A model generated the notes under the pieces. The model did not search any database. It was not told the DNA's origin and saw only the letters and a program-made list of their open reading frames with translations. A stretch of 35,896 nucleotides of DNA from the NCBI GenBank assembly GCA_001829415.1, contig MIBE01000064.1:1-35896 (forward strand). The letters are read 5' to 3'. The DNA comes from Spirochaetes bacterium GWF1_51_8 (GTDB taxonomy: Bacteria > Spirochaetota > Brevinematia > Brevinematales > GWF1-51-8). The translations under genes and the position numbers were made by a program. The number at the start of each line of letters is the position of its first letter. Position 1 is the stretch's first letter. Below are positions 24,067 to 32,568 of the stretch, piece after piece.

Positions 24067-25821
24067 TCAAAACGCGTACTTGTTCTTCAATTTCTCCATC
24101 GTTATCACGTCGGTCACCTTCTCCAGCCTGTCACGGATATCGAAAATGGCCTGATCGATCTTCTTCTCCTTCTCCAATAGAGCGTAGAGATGGGAGTTAT
24201 AGAAGTAGAGGCCCGCGAGGAACGCGAGCGATGCGATCCGCGACAGCGAATCCCGGAACACCATGCCCTTGAGATAACCGTCGAAATTGATCTTTTTCTC
24301 CCAATAAGGAAGCGAAAACGAGTTATTTGATATAAAAGACGGCTCGATCGGGCGGATATTTTCCGGAGCGACCGCGAGCTTGGAATCGAACTGGTGATTG
24401 ACCATCAGATGCCCCAGTTTCTCGCCGAGGTCTACCCCGATATCGGTCAGTTCGCCGATATGCTGGATCGCCGCGAGTTCCTGCGGAGTGGGAGATGTCT
24501 CACGGTTGATCTGCTTGAACTGATAATAACGCATCCGGTTCAGGTGGCCGCATGAGAAGACGATCTTGCTCAGTTTCTGGAGCGTATTCCTGATCTTGTT
24601 CACTTCCAGCCCGAAGCATTCGGAATCGAACACTTTCACGAGGCCGAAATCCTCCACCGGAACCCTGTCGATCAGGTAGTCCTCGAACTCCTCGAGGAAC
24701 CGCGTGAAGAAGTTCAGGGCGAAAAGCGCCATGTTCTCCTTATCCTGGCTGAAACGGTAGGACGAGCCGGGCTTTTTTGTATCGTAGAAATCTTCGATCA
24801 CATCGAAATTGTAGCGTTCGGTATCGTCCGAGTTTTGCGAACGGAGCGTGTATTCCCTGAGGAAACGGCGTACTTTATCGATATCGTACTTTTCCCGCAT
24901 GAGCGTATCGAGCATATGCGAGTTGTCGTTGACAAACTGGCGTATCCTCGCGCGGACATCGTCGCCGCAGTCGTAATCGAAATTCGAGATGACGCATTGA
25001 GGCTGAAGCAGGATCAGGTCTTTCAGCGTGAAAAACTTGCGGTACTCGGCGATATTCATCGCCATGATCAGATGGTATAACGGCTGAGACGCGGCACTCT
25101 GCGAGAGAAGCCTGCGCGATATCGTTGTCGCGGCGGCCACCTTCCCCTCGGGCTTCTGGTTCGAACGGAGCACCCCTCGGATGCTCGCGATGATGATCTC
25201 CGGGTATTCCGGCATGTAGTTGCATAAAAGGAAATAAAGCTCGACCTCACGGAACGATTCGAGCAGGCCTCTGCTCGAAAGGTTGGTGAATGTCACCCGC
25301 TGGATTGCCTCGCACAGCTTCTTGTAGACCGCGATCAGGTTATAGTCCGTCTTCTCGAGGGACATCCACCCGATCTCGAGCACGAAATCGAGGATCGGCA
25401 GCATGATCGCCACGTCCCGTTGGAGCGAGGCCAGAAACGGCATGATCTCCTTCGAGACGATCGTCACCTTAGGCGGGATGATCGAGGCGTTGAGCAGGCC
25501 GGTGTTCTTGCCGAACTCTTTGATCCGTCCGAAGTCGCGGAGAATATAGATAAAAACGGAATTCTTTTTCAGGGGTTTTTTGATCGTGCAGAGGAGCGCG
25601 CCCGCGGCCTCGGATGTGACGATTTTTTTCTTCTTCAGGAGCTCTTCGTTGTCTATCAGTTCGATTCGGGCGAGTTTTTCCTCGATAGGGACGGCGCTTG
25701 AAATAATCTCCTGTACCTTCGCGCTCGCTTTGGGATCGCGCTTTTTCTGAAGGAGCTTTGCGATCTTCATGTAGACTTCGGATTCCGCGCGTAACTCGGG
25801 ATTTACCTGTTTGTCGGCCAA
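24067..25821 (-). CDS. C-terminally membrane-anchored protein, paralogue of 21506-23314
   Basis: The 584-residue protein shares architecture with its neighbour: soluble helical body, motifs PPKVTIVSKEI, EIGWMSLEKTDYNLIAVYKKLCEAI, FDYDCGDD and GEKLGHLMVNHQ, then one TM segment near 522-542 and a coiled tail ending KNKYAF. I do not recognise an activity; a tail-anchored cytoplasmic scaffold is an inference. The start is TTG at 25821, supported by GAGGAG 6 nt upstream. The next ATG is at residue 18. A consensus promoter sits so close that the mRNA leader would be only about 12 nt. The two paralogues probably arose by tandem duplication followed by strong divergence. Confidence 0.8.
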   Translation of the reverse strand: MADKQVNPELRAESEVYMKIAKLLQKKRDPKASAKVQEIISSAVPIEEKLARIELIDNEELLKKKKIVTSEAAGALLCTIKKPLKKNSVFIYILRDFGRIKEFGKNTGLLNASIIPPKVTIVSKEIMPFLASLQRDVAIMLPILDFVLEIGWMSLEKTDYNLIAVYKKLCEAIQRVTFTNLSSRGLLESFREVELYFLLCNYMPEYPEIIIASIRGVLRSNQKPEGKVAAATTISRRLLSQSAASQPLYHLIMAMNIAEYRKFFTLKDLILLQPQCVISNFDYDCGDDVRARIRQFVNDNSHMLDTLMREKYDIDKVRRFLREYTLRSQNSDDTERYNFDVIEDFYDTKKPGSSYRFSQDKENMALFALNFFTRFLEEFEDYLIDRVPVEDFGLVKVFDSECFGLEVNKIRNTLQKLSKIVFSCGHLNRMRYYQFKQINRETSPTPQELAAIQHIGELTDIGVDLGEKLGHLMVNHQFDSKLAVAPENIRPIEPSFISNNSFSLPYWEKKINFDGYLKGMVFRDSLSRIASLAFLAGLYFYNSHLYALLEKEKKIDQAIFDIRDRLEKVTDVITMEKLKNKYAF

Positions 25822-25839
25822 CTCAGTCTCCTCAGAGTA

Positions 25840-25868
25840 ATTCTATGCTGAAAACATCGAATTGTCAA
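25840..25868 (-). promoter_or_regulatory. consensus promoter with very short leader
   Basis: On the minus strand a perfect TTGACA (25868-25863), 17-bp spacer and TAGAAT (25845-25840). The expected start point near 25833 coincides with the first base of the GAGGAG that precedes the TTG start codon at 25821. Confidence 0.78.
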
Positions 25869-25911
25869 TGAATATTATGTTCGGCCGTGACACTTATAGG
25901 AAAAGAAATCC

Positions 25912-26982
25912 CTATTCCGCGCCTATGGACAAGAGGTACTCCACGACTGTATCCCGTTCCAGCTCCTTCGCGTAGAACAAGGGACTGTTCCCGCCGGAGT
26001 CCTTCGCGGAAAGAGACGCCCCCTTCTTGACAAGCAGTTCTGCGGCGGGGGTCATGCCGGAGTAGGCCGCGTAATGGAGCGGGGTGCGGTAATACGCGTC
26101 CTCGGCGTCGATCTTCGCGCCCGATGCGATCAGGAGTTCCATGACGGCCGTATACCCACCCATCGCCGCCCAATGCAGGGCGGACGCGCCGTATGTATCG
26201 ACAGCATGGATATTCGCCCCGGCGCCGAGTAGCACCTTGACCGTGTCGACCTTGCCGTACTTGCAGGCTTCTATCAACGGCGTCGCTCCGTCCAGTCCGG
26301 CGCTCTCTTTATCCGCGCCCAGTTCCAGAAGGTACTTCACGATCTCGGTATGTCCGTATGCGGCGGCGTTGTTGAGCACACGGTTTGAACTGTCGTCGGC
26401 GACATGGATATTCGCGCCCTGCGCGATGAAATTTTTCAGTTCCTTGATATCGCCGAATTTCGCGGCATGGAGAAGCGAAGAATCGAGAGGCGTGATTTTT
26501 ATCGCCGCCTTTTTCGGGATCACACCCTGGGCATACTGCGCGAACGTGTCGTAACTCTTCGCGCCGTTAAACACCTCGATCACCTGAAAGTCTTTTCCCA
26601 GGACATACGTCGCGGGTATGAAATCCGGGTCCTGCCACCATTTCCCGTGCGCGGTCTGGGGTGTCATCACCGGAAACGCGATCCCCCGGTCGAGAAGATA
26701 CTGTTTCAGTTCGGCGGGCGGGACTTCGTCGAGAGCTATCCCGATCACCGCGACATTGTCGGGATACTCGCGGGCGAGCCGGTCGAGCACGGGGAGTTCC
26801 TCCCTGCACGGCGGGCACCATGTCGCGAACAGGTTGACGAATACGATCTTCCCTTCGCTGTCTTTCAGGAAATTGGTATTCCCGGTGAGAATATCGATAA
26901 ACCAGAAGTCCTTCGGCGCCTGCATCGCGGAAACGAATACCGGAGCCATAAAGAGCAGTATGATAAACAGAGCTTTTTTCAT
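25912..26982 (-). CDS. TlpA-type thioredoxin fused to ankyrin repeats
   Basis: The 356-residue protein has a Sec signal peptide (MKKALFIILLFMAPVFVSAM). A TlpA/ResA-type thioredoxin domain follows (about 25-155) with active-site WCPPC (Cys56, Cys59) and the cis-proline region IPATYV. Five or six ankyrin repeats (about 165-355) carry signatures such as SLLHAAKFGDI, TPLIEACKYG, SALHWAAMGGY and TPLHYAAYSGM. It should be periplasmic, with the thioredoxin part handling disulphides and the ankyrin part binding a partner. AGAGGAA precedes the ATG. I see no frameshift between the domains, so the fusion is real in this sequence. Confidence 0.9.
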   Translation of the reverse strand: MKKALFIILLFMAPVFVSAMQAPKDFWFIDILTGNTNFLKDSEGKIVFVNLFATWCPPCREELPVLDRLAREYPDNVAVIGIALDEVPPAELKQYLLDRGIAFPVMTPQTAHGKWWQDPDFIPATYVLGKDFQVIEVFNGAKSYDTFAQYAQGVIPKKAAIKITPLDSSLLHAAKFGDIKELKNFIAQGANIHVADDSSNRVLNNAAAYGHTEIVKYLLELGADKESAGLDGATPLIEACKYGKVDTVKVLLGAGANIHAVDTYGASALHWAAMGGYTAVMELLIASGAKIDAEDAYYRTPLHYAAYSGMTPAAELLVKKGASLSAKDSGGNSPLFYAKELERDTVVEYLLSIGAE

Positions 26983-27079
26983 CGGATTCCTCTTGTTTCG
27001 GCCTGCCGCACTGGAAGCGGGACAGCCCGTTTTATAACACCGCGCGAATCATCGTTACGGCGGATTTTCAAGCGACATT

Positions 27080-27107
27080 ATTATATCGAGGGTTTTCACG
27101 ATGTCAA
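27080..27107 (-). promoter_or_regulatory. consensus promoter for the thioredoxin-ankyrin gene
   Basis: On the minus strand a perfect TTGACA (27107-27102), 16-bp spacer and perfect TATAAT (27085-27080). The leader to the ATG at 26982 is about 90 nt. Confidence 0.8.
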
Positions 27108-27198
27108 CCTTTCCGATTTTTGAGTTTTTTACCGAAACGTTGGATAATAACGCCGGTTTCCGGCGCGGGTGAAGCAGGATATTTTCCTCGTAAAAGAT

Positions 27199-27228
27199 TT
27201 GGAACTTATGCGGTTTTATATTTATATT
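27199..27228 (+). promoter_or_regulatory. promoter candidate for the VOC operon
   Basis: TTGGAA (27199-27204), 18-bp spacer and TATATT (27223-27228), about 80 bp before the ATG at 27311. The region is AT-rich, so other -10 choices exist. Confidence 0.4.
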
Positions 27229-27310
27229 TTATTGCAGGCTGAAAGTTCAAATGGGGAAATTCGCCGGGGCGGACGCAGGAACTCAATCGTGTCCGCAAGG
27301 AGAGTAAAGT

Positions 27311-28201
27311 ATGGAAAAACCGCGGAAGATCATGCCTCACCTTTGGTACGACAAGGAAGCAAAGCAGGCGGCCGAGCTTTACACTTCCGTCTTTAAAGAC
27401 TCGAAAGTGATCAGTTCCTCGACCATCCACGACACTCCGTCGGGCGATGCCGATATACTGACAATCGAGCTTCAAGGACAACAGTTCATGATGATAAACG
27501 CCGGCCCCTATTTCAAATTCAATCCTTCGATTTCGTTTCTCGTCGCGTGCGATACGGAAGAAGAAGTCGATTTCTTATGGAACAAACTCGCCGACGGCGG
27601 TTCCGTCCTGATGGAACTGGGCGAGTACCCGTTCAGCAAACGTTACGGATGGACCACGGATAAGTACGGCCTCTCGTGGCAGTTGATGTCCGCCGACGGG
27701 AGGAAGATCGATCAGAAGATCACCCCGACCCTGCTGTTCGTGGGGGCGGTCGCCGGAAGAGCCGAAGAGGCGATCAACTTCTACGGCTCGGTGTTCCGTA
27801 GCTTTCAGACCGGCGGTATTATGCGTTACGAGAAGGGCGAGGGTCCCGACAAGGCCGGGACGATAAAACATGCCGAGTTTTCGCTCGAAGGAATGAAGTT
27901 CGCGGCGATGGACAGCGCGCTCGATCACCGGTTCGCTTTCAACGAGGCGATCTCGTTCATCGTGAACTGCGACACCCAGGCGGAAATAGACTACTACTGG
28001 GACAAACTCTCCGCCGACCCGAGCGCGGAGCAGTGCGGCTGGCTGAAGGACAAGTTCGGTGTTTCGTGGCAGATCGTTCCTTCCGCTATGGACGAGATGC
28101 TCCGGGGTAACGACAAAGAGAGGATCGCACGGGTGACCGAGGCGTTTCTCAAGATGAAGAAGTTCGATATCGCCGAGTTAAGAAAGGCATACGAGGGATG
28201 A
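27311..28201 (+). CDS. two-domain VOC-family protein (PhnB / 3-demethylubiquinone methyltransferase-like fold)
   Basis: The 296-residue protein contains two tandem copies of the domain. The first (about 5-125) begins KIMPHLWYDKEAKQAAELYTSVF and ends GWTTDKYGLSWQLM. The second (about 140-265) contains AEEAINFYGSVFRSF and ends WLKDKFGVSWQIVP. This is the 3-dmu-9_3-mt type of vicinal-oxygen-chelate proteins, whose true activity is usually unknown despite the name; no SAM-binding motif is present. CAAGGAGAG precedes the ATG. It heads a plus-strand run of four genes. Confidence 0.85.
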   Translation: MEKPRKIMPHLWYDKEAKQAAELYTSVFKDSKVISSSTIHDTPSGDADILTIELQGQQFMMINAGPYFKFNPSISFLVACDTEEEVDFLWNKLADGGSVLMELGEYPFSKRYGWTTDKYGLSWQLMSADGRKIDQKITPTLLFVGAVAGRAEEAINFYGSVFRSFQTGGIMRYEKGEGPDKAGTIKHAEFSLEGMKFAAMDSALDHRFAFNEAISFIVNCDTQAEIDYYWDKLSADPSAEQCGWLKDKFGVSWQIVPSAMDEMLRGNDKERIARVTEAFLKMKKFDIAELRKAYEG

Positions 28202-28248
28202 ACCGGCAATCCGCGCCCTGCCGGTAAATAACACAGAAGGAGAAAACT

Positions 28249-28677
28249 ATGGCCATACTGAATGTTTATCTCAATTTTCCGGGGAATACGGAGGAAGTGT
28301 TCAACTTCTACAAATCCATTTTCGGCGGCGAATTCACGTCGGTCGTCCGATACAAGGATATGCCGATGGAAGGGTTCACTCCCCCGAAGGAAGCTGAAGA
28401 CAAGATCATGCATATCGGATTGCCGATAGGGAAAAACGAAGTGCTGATGGGAACAGATACCCTCGACGCATTCGGGCCGAAGACGGTCATGGGCACAAAC
28501 TTTTACCTCTCGTTCCATCCCGAGAGCAAAGAGGAAGCGGATAGGATTTTCATCGCCCTTGCCGCGGGCGGGACTATCGAGATGCCGATGGCTGATCAGC
28601 CGTGGGGCGACTACTACGGCAGCTTAAAAGACAAGTTCGGCATTCAGTGGATGGTGAACTTTTCAAAATCCGAATGA
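28249..28677 (+). CDS. single-domain VOC-family (PhnB-like) protein
   Basis: The 142-residue protein starts ILNVYLNFPGNTEEVFNFYKSIFGGEF and ends WGDYYGSLKDKFGIQWMVNF, the standard PhnB-like layout. Metal or substrate ligands cannot be assigned by eye. GAAGGAG precedes the ATG; it lies 47 bp after the two-domain VOC gene, to which it is related, and 17 bp before the WD40 gene. Confidence 0.87.
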   Translation: MAILNVYLNFPGNTEEVFNFYKSIFGGEFTSVVRYKDMPMEGFTPPKEAEDKIMHIGLPIGKNEVLMGTDTLDAFGPKTVMGTNFYLSFHPESKEEADRIFIALAAGGTIEMPMADQPWGDYYGSLKDKFGIQWMVNFSKSE

Positions 28678-28694
28678 TAGAGGGAACGAATAAC

Positions 28695-29789
28695 ATGACT
28701 TACGACAAGACCGCTTCGTACGGCGAAAAGCCTACCCCGGAATCGCCCGCTTCACTTAAAGTGACTTTTCGGGCATTCCGGGGACTTTTTGCAGGATTCC
28801 TAATGATACCGTGGCTCATCGCATGCGGGGAGACCTCGGTCAAGCCCGGAACGAACATCGCCCCGTTACAGACAACAAATCTCCAAACTCAGACAAATAT
28901 CGCGAAACCCGTCCCCGCCGCGCACGAGGGAATGGTCACCTGCCTCGCGTTCAGCCCCGACGGCAAAACGATCGCGACGGGTTCGTCCGACAAAAAAGTG
29001 AAGCTGTGGTCGATAGACGGTAAGTTCCTGAAAACACTTGCGTCCCACAGCGCGCCTATCAGCGGGCTCGCGTTCAGCCCCGATGGGAAATACATCGCGT
29101 CGTGCGGATGGGATAAGATCGTCCAGTTCTGGACAAGTTCCGGCGAGATCCTTTTCGCCCTGCCGATCCAGACCACGTATTTCTCCGAGGTCAAGTTCAG
29201 CCCCGACGGCAAGTTCATGGTCACGGCGGGATGGGACAAACTGCTGAAAGTTTGGGATTTGAAAGGGAAACTGTTCGGCGAACTCGCCGGGCATAAGAAT
29301 ATCGTCACCTGTGTCGCGGTCAGTCCCGACTCGCGCTTTCTGCTTTCGGGATCGATCGACAAGACGGTCATGCTATGGGACATGCTGAGCACGAAGCCGT
29401 TGACACTGACGAACCATACGGACTATGTCGAGGGTGTGGCGTTCAGCCCCGACGGCAAAATGTTCGTGTCGGCGTCCAAGGACAAGACGGTCAAGGTGTG
29501 GAGTATCGACGGGAAACTATTGATGAGCCTGACCGCCGGAACACCCAGTGCCGCCGAAGACGTGGCGTTCAGCCCAGACGGGACAAAGCTCGCGGCGGCG
29601 TTCAGGAGCGGGGAAGTATGCTTCTGGACACTCGACGGAAAACCGGCGGGTAAACTGACCGCGCATAAAGGCCCTGTCATCACTATCGCGTACAGCCCCG
29701 ACGGGACGAAGATCGCGACGGGCGGCGCGGATAAAAATGTCACTATCTGGAACGCGCATACCTTCGACGTTTATATAAAGATCAAATAA
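28695..29789 (+). CDS. seven-bladed WD40-repeat lipoprotein
   Basis: The 364-residue protein has seven clear WD40 repeats from about residue 74 to the end, each with FSPDGKxIATGSxDKxVKLW-like wording. They should close as one propeller. Upstream a hydrophobic stretch ends MIPWLIAC, a likely lipobox, so it is probably an envelope lipoprotein. With ATG 28695 about 36 residues precede the core, long for a signal peptide. A GTG further in (VTFRAFRGLFAGF...) would give a better signal but has no ribosome site, while GAGGGAA precedes 28695. WD40 propellers bind partner proteins; no enzyme domain is present. Confidence 0.85.
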   Translation: MTYDKTASYGEKPTPESPASLKVTFRAFRGLFAGFLMIPWLIACGETSVKPGTNIAPLQTTNLQTQTNIAKPVPAAHEGMVTCLAFSPDGKTIATGSSDKKVKLWSIDGKFLKTLASHSAPISGLAFSPDGKYIASCGWDKIVQFWTSSGEILFALPIQTTYFSEVKFSPDGKFMVTAGWDKLLKVWDLKGKLFGELAGHKNIVTCVAVSPDSRFLLSGSIDKTVMLWDMLSTKPLTLTNHTDYVEGVAFSPDGKMFVSASKDKTVKVWSIDGKLLMSLTAGTPSAAEDVAFSPDGTKLAAAFRSGEVCFWTLDGKPAGKLTAHKGPVITIAYSPDGTKIATGGADKNVTIWNAHTFDVYIKIK

Positions 29790-29810
29790 AAATCTATCAT
29801 GAGGTAAATA

Positions 29811-30299
29811 ATGGAAGCTCAGGCTATTCCCGAAAGACAATTATCCGAGGCGGAAACGGCGCATATCCGAAGGATACTGATTCCCCACCAGAAGCGCGGC
29901 AAGACTCTGACCATCGCTATTTTCTGTATCGCGATCCTCGCGAATGTCCTCGCGATAACGTTTATGTTTATGGGTTACCGCGATTTGAAATTTTTCCTGA
30001 TGTTCATACTCGCCGACCTGATCTTCGTCTTCGCATGGCTGACTATCCGCCGGCAGACGTTCATGTACCTCCCGCCGACACAGATCATTCATATCGAGGG
30101 TTATTTCGGTATCGCGAAGATGCAGACTAAAAAAGGTGTCGTCGAACGCTACCTGATCGGCGACCATCCTGTGATCATGCCCGCCGATTGGCTCGCCTCG
30201 TTCAAGGTGGGCGAAACGGTGTCCGGCGAGGTCTTCCCCCTCGAAAACGGCTACAACATCCTCCTGCGCGCGGATAAGAAGAACCTTCAAATTAAATAA
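29811..30299 (+). CDS. two-TM membrane protein of unknown function
   Basis: The 162-residue protein has a charged N-terminal part (about 30 residues) and two TM helices (about 33-54 and 60-78). A C-terminal soluble beta-rich domain follows (IIHIEGYFGIAK, VIMPADWLASFKVGETVSGEVFPL). The domain is cytoplasmic if the N-terminus is inside. No family recognised. It follows the WD40 gene by 21 bp and has TGAGGTAA upstream, so it is probably in the same operon. Confidence 0.78.
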   Translation: MEAQAIPERQLSEAETAHIRRILIPHQKRGKTLTIAIFCIAILANVLAITFMFMGYRDLKFFLMFILADLIFVFAWLTIRRQTFMYLPPTQIIHIEGYFGIAKMQTKKGVVERYLIGDHPVIMPADWLASFKVGETVSGEVFPLENGYNILLRADKKNLQIK

Positions 30300-30308
30300 T
30301 CTCCCGGC

Positions 30309-30337
30309 TTGCTTTTTCGATACTTTCCTATTAAATT
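30309..30337 (+). promoter_or_regulatory. weak promoter candidate for msrBA
   Basis: TTGCTT (30309-30314), 17-bp spacer and a TAAATT-type -10 (30332-30337) in the 65-bp gap before the msrB-msrA gene. No terminator is visible in the gap, so read-through from upstream is also possible. Confidence 0.3.
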
Positions 30338-30364
30338 CGTATAGTTAAAAAGGAGAGTATCAAT

Positions 30365-31333
30365 ATGCTGGACTATAAATTGGAAAAAACATGCAGGCTG
30401 CCCGAGAATCTGAAGGACAAGCTCACACCGGAACAATACCAAGTCACGCATTGCGGCGCGACGGAGCCAGCCTTCCACAACGAGTACTGGAATAACAAAA
30501 AAAACGGTATCTATGTCGATATCGTTTCCGGCGTTCCCCTCTTCAGTTCGAAGGATAAGTTCGATTCCGGGACGGGGTGGCCGAGCTTCACGCGCCCTAT
30601 CCGGAAATCCGAGGTTGTCGAGAAAGCGGATTTCTCCCACGGGATGCGCCGGGTCGAGGCAAGGAGCAGTATGGCGGATTCCCATCTCGGGCATGTGTTC
30701 GACGACGGCCCCGGGCGCAATGAAAAACGTTACTGCATCAATTCGGCGTCGCTGAAGTTTATCCCCTCGGAAAACCTGAAAGAAGCGGGATACCCGGAAT
30801 ATCTCTATCTGTTCGAGGACGAGTTCAGGAAATCGGGACGGGTGAGCGAGACCGCGATCTTCGCGGCGGGCTGCTTCTGGGGTGTCGAGGCGTATTTCAC
30901 GAAAATCCCCGGCGTAGTCAAGACGATGGCGGGGTATACCGGCGGAACCACTCCCAATCCGACTTATTCGCAGGTATGCGGCGGGAAGACCGGGCATGCC
31001 GAGGCGGTCATGATCGAGTTCGATCCGTTAGTGATCTCCTATTCCGCATTGGTACGCCGTTTCTGGACAATCCACGATCCGACCAGCCGGAACCGTCAGG
31101 GTAACGATATCGGCACCCAGTACCGTTCGGCGATTTTCTTCAATCACCCCGATCACGAGATTGCGGCGAAGGAAGAACTGGAGAGGTATCAGCTCGAATT
31201 GAAATCGAAAAAGATCGTGACCGAGATCGTGCCCGCCGGAAATTTCTATCCCGCCGAGCAGTATCACCAGAAGTACCTGGAGAAAAACCCCAACGGCTAC
31301 TGTCATATCGACCTGAGCGCGGCGGAATTCTAA
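30365..31333 (+). CDS. msrBA: bifunctional methionine sulfoxide reductase MsrB-MsrA
   Basis: The 322-residue fusion repairs both stereoisomers of methionine sulfoxide. The MsrB half (about 1-150) shows [41 protein letters not shown] and [11 protein letters not shown] with catalytic Cys124; the zinc-binding CxxC pairs of some MsrB are absent. The MsrA half (about 160-315) shows [10 protein letters not shown] with catalytic Cys170, GYTGG, GHAEAV and [19 protein letters not shown]. No signal peptide, so cytoplasmic. AAAGGAGAG precedes the ATG. Its stop overlaps that of the convergent exonuclease gene by 4 bp. Confidence 0.95.
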   Translation: MLDYKLEKTCRLPENLKDKLTPEQYQVTHCGATEPAFHNEYWNNKKNGIYVDIVSGVPLFSSKDKFDSGTGWPSFTRPIRKSEVVEKADFSHGMRRVEARSSMADSHLGHVFDDGPGRNEKRYCINSASLKFIPSENLKEAGYPEYLYLFEDEFRKSGRVSETAIFAAGCFWGVEAYFTKIPGVVKTMAGYTGGTTPNPTYSQVCGGKTGHAEAVMIEFDPLVISYSALVRRFWTIHDPTSRNRQGNDIGTQYRSAIFFNHPDHEIAAKEELERYQLELKSKKIVTEIVPAGNFYPAEQYHQKYLEKNPNGYCHIDLSAAEF

Positions 31334-32214
31334 ATCGAACTTTTTCCGGTAAAGCCCGGATGACGCTTCTTGAGTTTTTCGATCAGCAGGGGATCGGGCT
31401 TGTAGTTCGATTCCGGGCGCGCGGGAAATTTCATTTCGTAATGCGAAAATTTCGGGAACTGTTTGAGCTTGAGGTTGTATGCCGTGATCATCAGGTGCTC
31501 GAGATTGACCGAGTCCTCGATGTTATACGCGATCAATGTTTCCAACGCGCGGATGTTGTCCGTGTTTTCATATTCGTTCCAGAGAAGCACCGCGAAGTAG
31601 CCGTCGACCCCGTCCAGCCCCCCGCGCGAAAGCCCCAGCGCCTTCTCGGTCCCTTTCAGCCCGCCGTAATACCCCAGCGAATGCATCACATGGCAAAGGT
31701 CGATATGCGGAAGGCCGATCTTCACACCGAAGTACCTGTTGCAGAACGGGACGTCGAAACCCTTGCCGTTGTAGGTCACGATCAGTTTGTACCCGGCGAT
31801 ATCGCCCGGGAACTCGTGGAGATTCCCTCCGTAGATATAGGAATTGATCGCGCGTCCGTCATAGAGCGCGATTGTGGTGATATGCCCGGTCTCGGGTGAG
31901 AGGCCGTCGGTCTCGATATCGAAATAGGCGGCCGCGTCCCTGAACTCACGGAATGCGCGCCAATGCTCCTGCGGCGGCAGGCGTTTGAAGAAGTAGGTCA
32001 GGTCGCCGGATTCGAGCCGCGATACGGAATGCACCACGGCCTTCTCGATCGTCTCGGCCAGTTCGGGGCCGATAGCGCCGTCCGCTTTTTTCAATAGACG
32101 GTGGTACTTCGCGTCGTCGAGCACGTCGTCCCACGAGAGTATCCCGGCGTCCCAAATCTGACGCTCGCGGACTTTCCCTACCCCTTTGATATGACAGAAT
32201 GTGTTTCTCAGCAT
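31330..32214 (-). CDS. YprB-like RNase H-fold exonuclease
   Basis: The 294-residue protein has an N-terminal helix-hairpin-helix-like segment ([18 protein letters not shown]). From about residue 95 a DEDD-type exonuclease domain carries motif [10 protein letters not shown], motif [14 protein letters not shown] and motif III with YNIEDSVNL. This is the layout of the YprB/RNase_H_2 family of predicted 3'-5' exonucleases. The substrate is unknown; the HhH suggests DNA or structured RNA. No strong ribosome site precedes the ATG (GGG at 9 nt). The gene begins only 37 bp from the MITE-like element. Confidence 0.85.
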   Translation of the reverse strand: MLRNTFCHIKGVGKVRERQIWDAGILSWDDVLDDAKYHRLLKKADGAIGPELAETIEKAVVHSVSRLESGDLTYFFKRLPPQEHWRAFREFRDAAAYFDIETDGLSPETGHITTIALYDGRAINSYIYGGNLHEFPGDIAGYKLIVTYNGKGFDVPFCNRYFGVKIGLPHIDLCHVMHSLGYYGGLKGTEKALGLSRGGLDGVDGYFAVLLWNEYENTDNIRALETLIAYNIEDSVNLEHLMITAYNLKLKQFPKFSHYEMKFPARPESNYKPDPLLIEKLKKRHPGFTGKSSI

Positions 32215-32251
32215 ACGAACCCGTTATTTAGTATTTTTACGCCGAACACTT

Positions 32252-32456
32252 GGGGCTGTCCTAAAAGGATACTTTAGAGAACCTTTGTCATTGCGAACGA
32301 ATTTGAAAAATTCGTGAAGCAATCTATACTCTTAACTGATAATCAGTTACATAGACTGCTTTGCCTGCCTTCTCCTTCACAGGAGAAGGAGACAGGTCAC
32401 TTCGTTCCTCGCAGTGACAGGCTTTTTTATATTTTCTGTACTTTTAGGACAGCCCC
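32252..32456. mobile_element. MITE-like element with 16-bp perfect terminal inverted repeats
   Basis: The 205-bp element starts GGGGCTGTCCTAAAAG (32252-32267) and ends with its exact inverse complement (32441-32456). It encodes no transposase. Inside are hairpins ACGAATTT-GAA-AAATTCGT (32297-32315) and CCTTCTCCT-TCAC-AGGAGAAGG (32368-32389). There are also two inverted copies of a TCATTGCGA...GAAGCAATC-like repeat known from many bacterial genomes. No target duplication is evident at the ends. It fills most of the 354-bp gap 32215-32568. Confidence 0.85.
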
Positions 32457-32512
32457 GATCTTCTTCATGAGGCTTCATTATAGCACAGAGTACGCATATG
32501 TCAATCGAGGAT

Positions 32513-32541
32513 TTGACAGATTTTAATAGCCGTGATAAATT
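32513..32541 (+). promoter_or_regulatory. promoter for the secreted protein gene
   Basis: A perfect TTGACA (32513-32518), 17-bp spacer and TAAATT (32536-32541). The start point near 32548 would leave about 20 nt before the ATG at 32569. Confidence 0.6.
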
Positions 32542-32568
32542 GTTACAAATATATTATTGGAGGCCGAT

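Larger units (their letters stand above)
26983..27310. other. divergent intergenic region
   Basis: This 328-bp stretch between the divergent thioredoxin-ankyrin and VOC genes contains a promoter for each side (27080-27107 minus, 27199-27228 plus) and a small CGCCGG-TTT-CCGGCG inverted repeat near 27150. I see no gene in it. Confidence 0.6.

Noticed and set aside
27311..28201. Naming the two-domain VOC protein a 3-demethylubiquinone 3-methyltransferase
   Set aside because: The family label is historical; no SAM-binding motif is present and the fold is VOC.
32288..32420. Possible CRISPR-like array in the MITE region
   Set aside because: Repeats are few, inverted rather than direct, and not regularly spaced.
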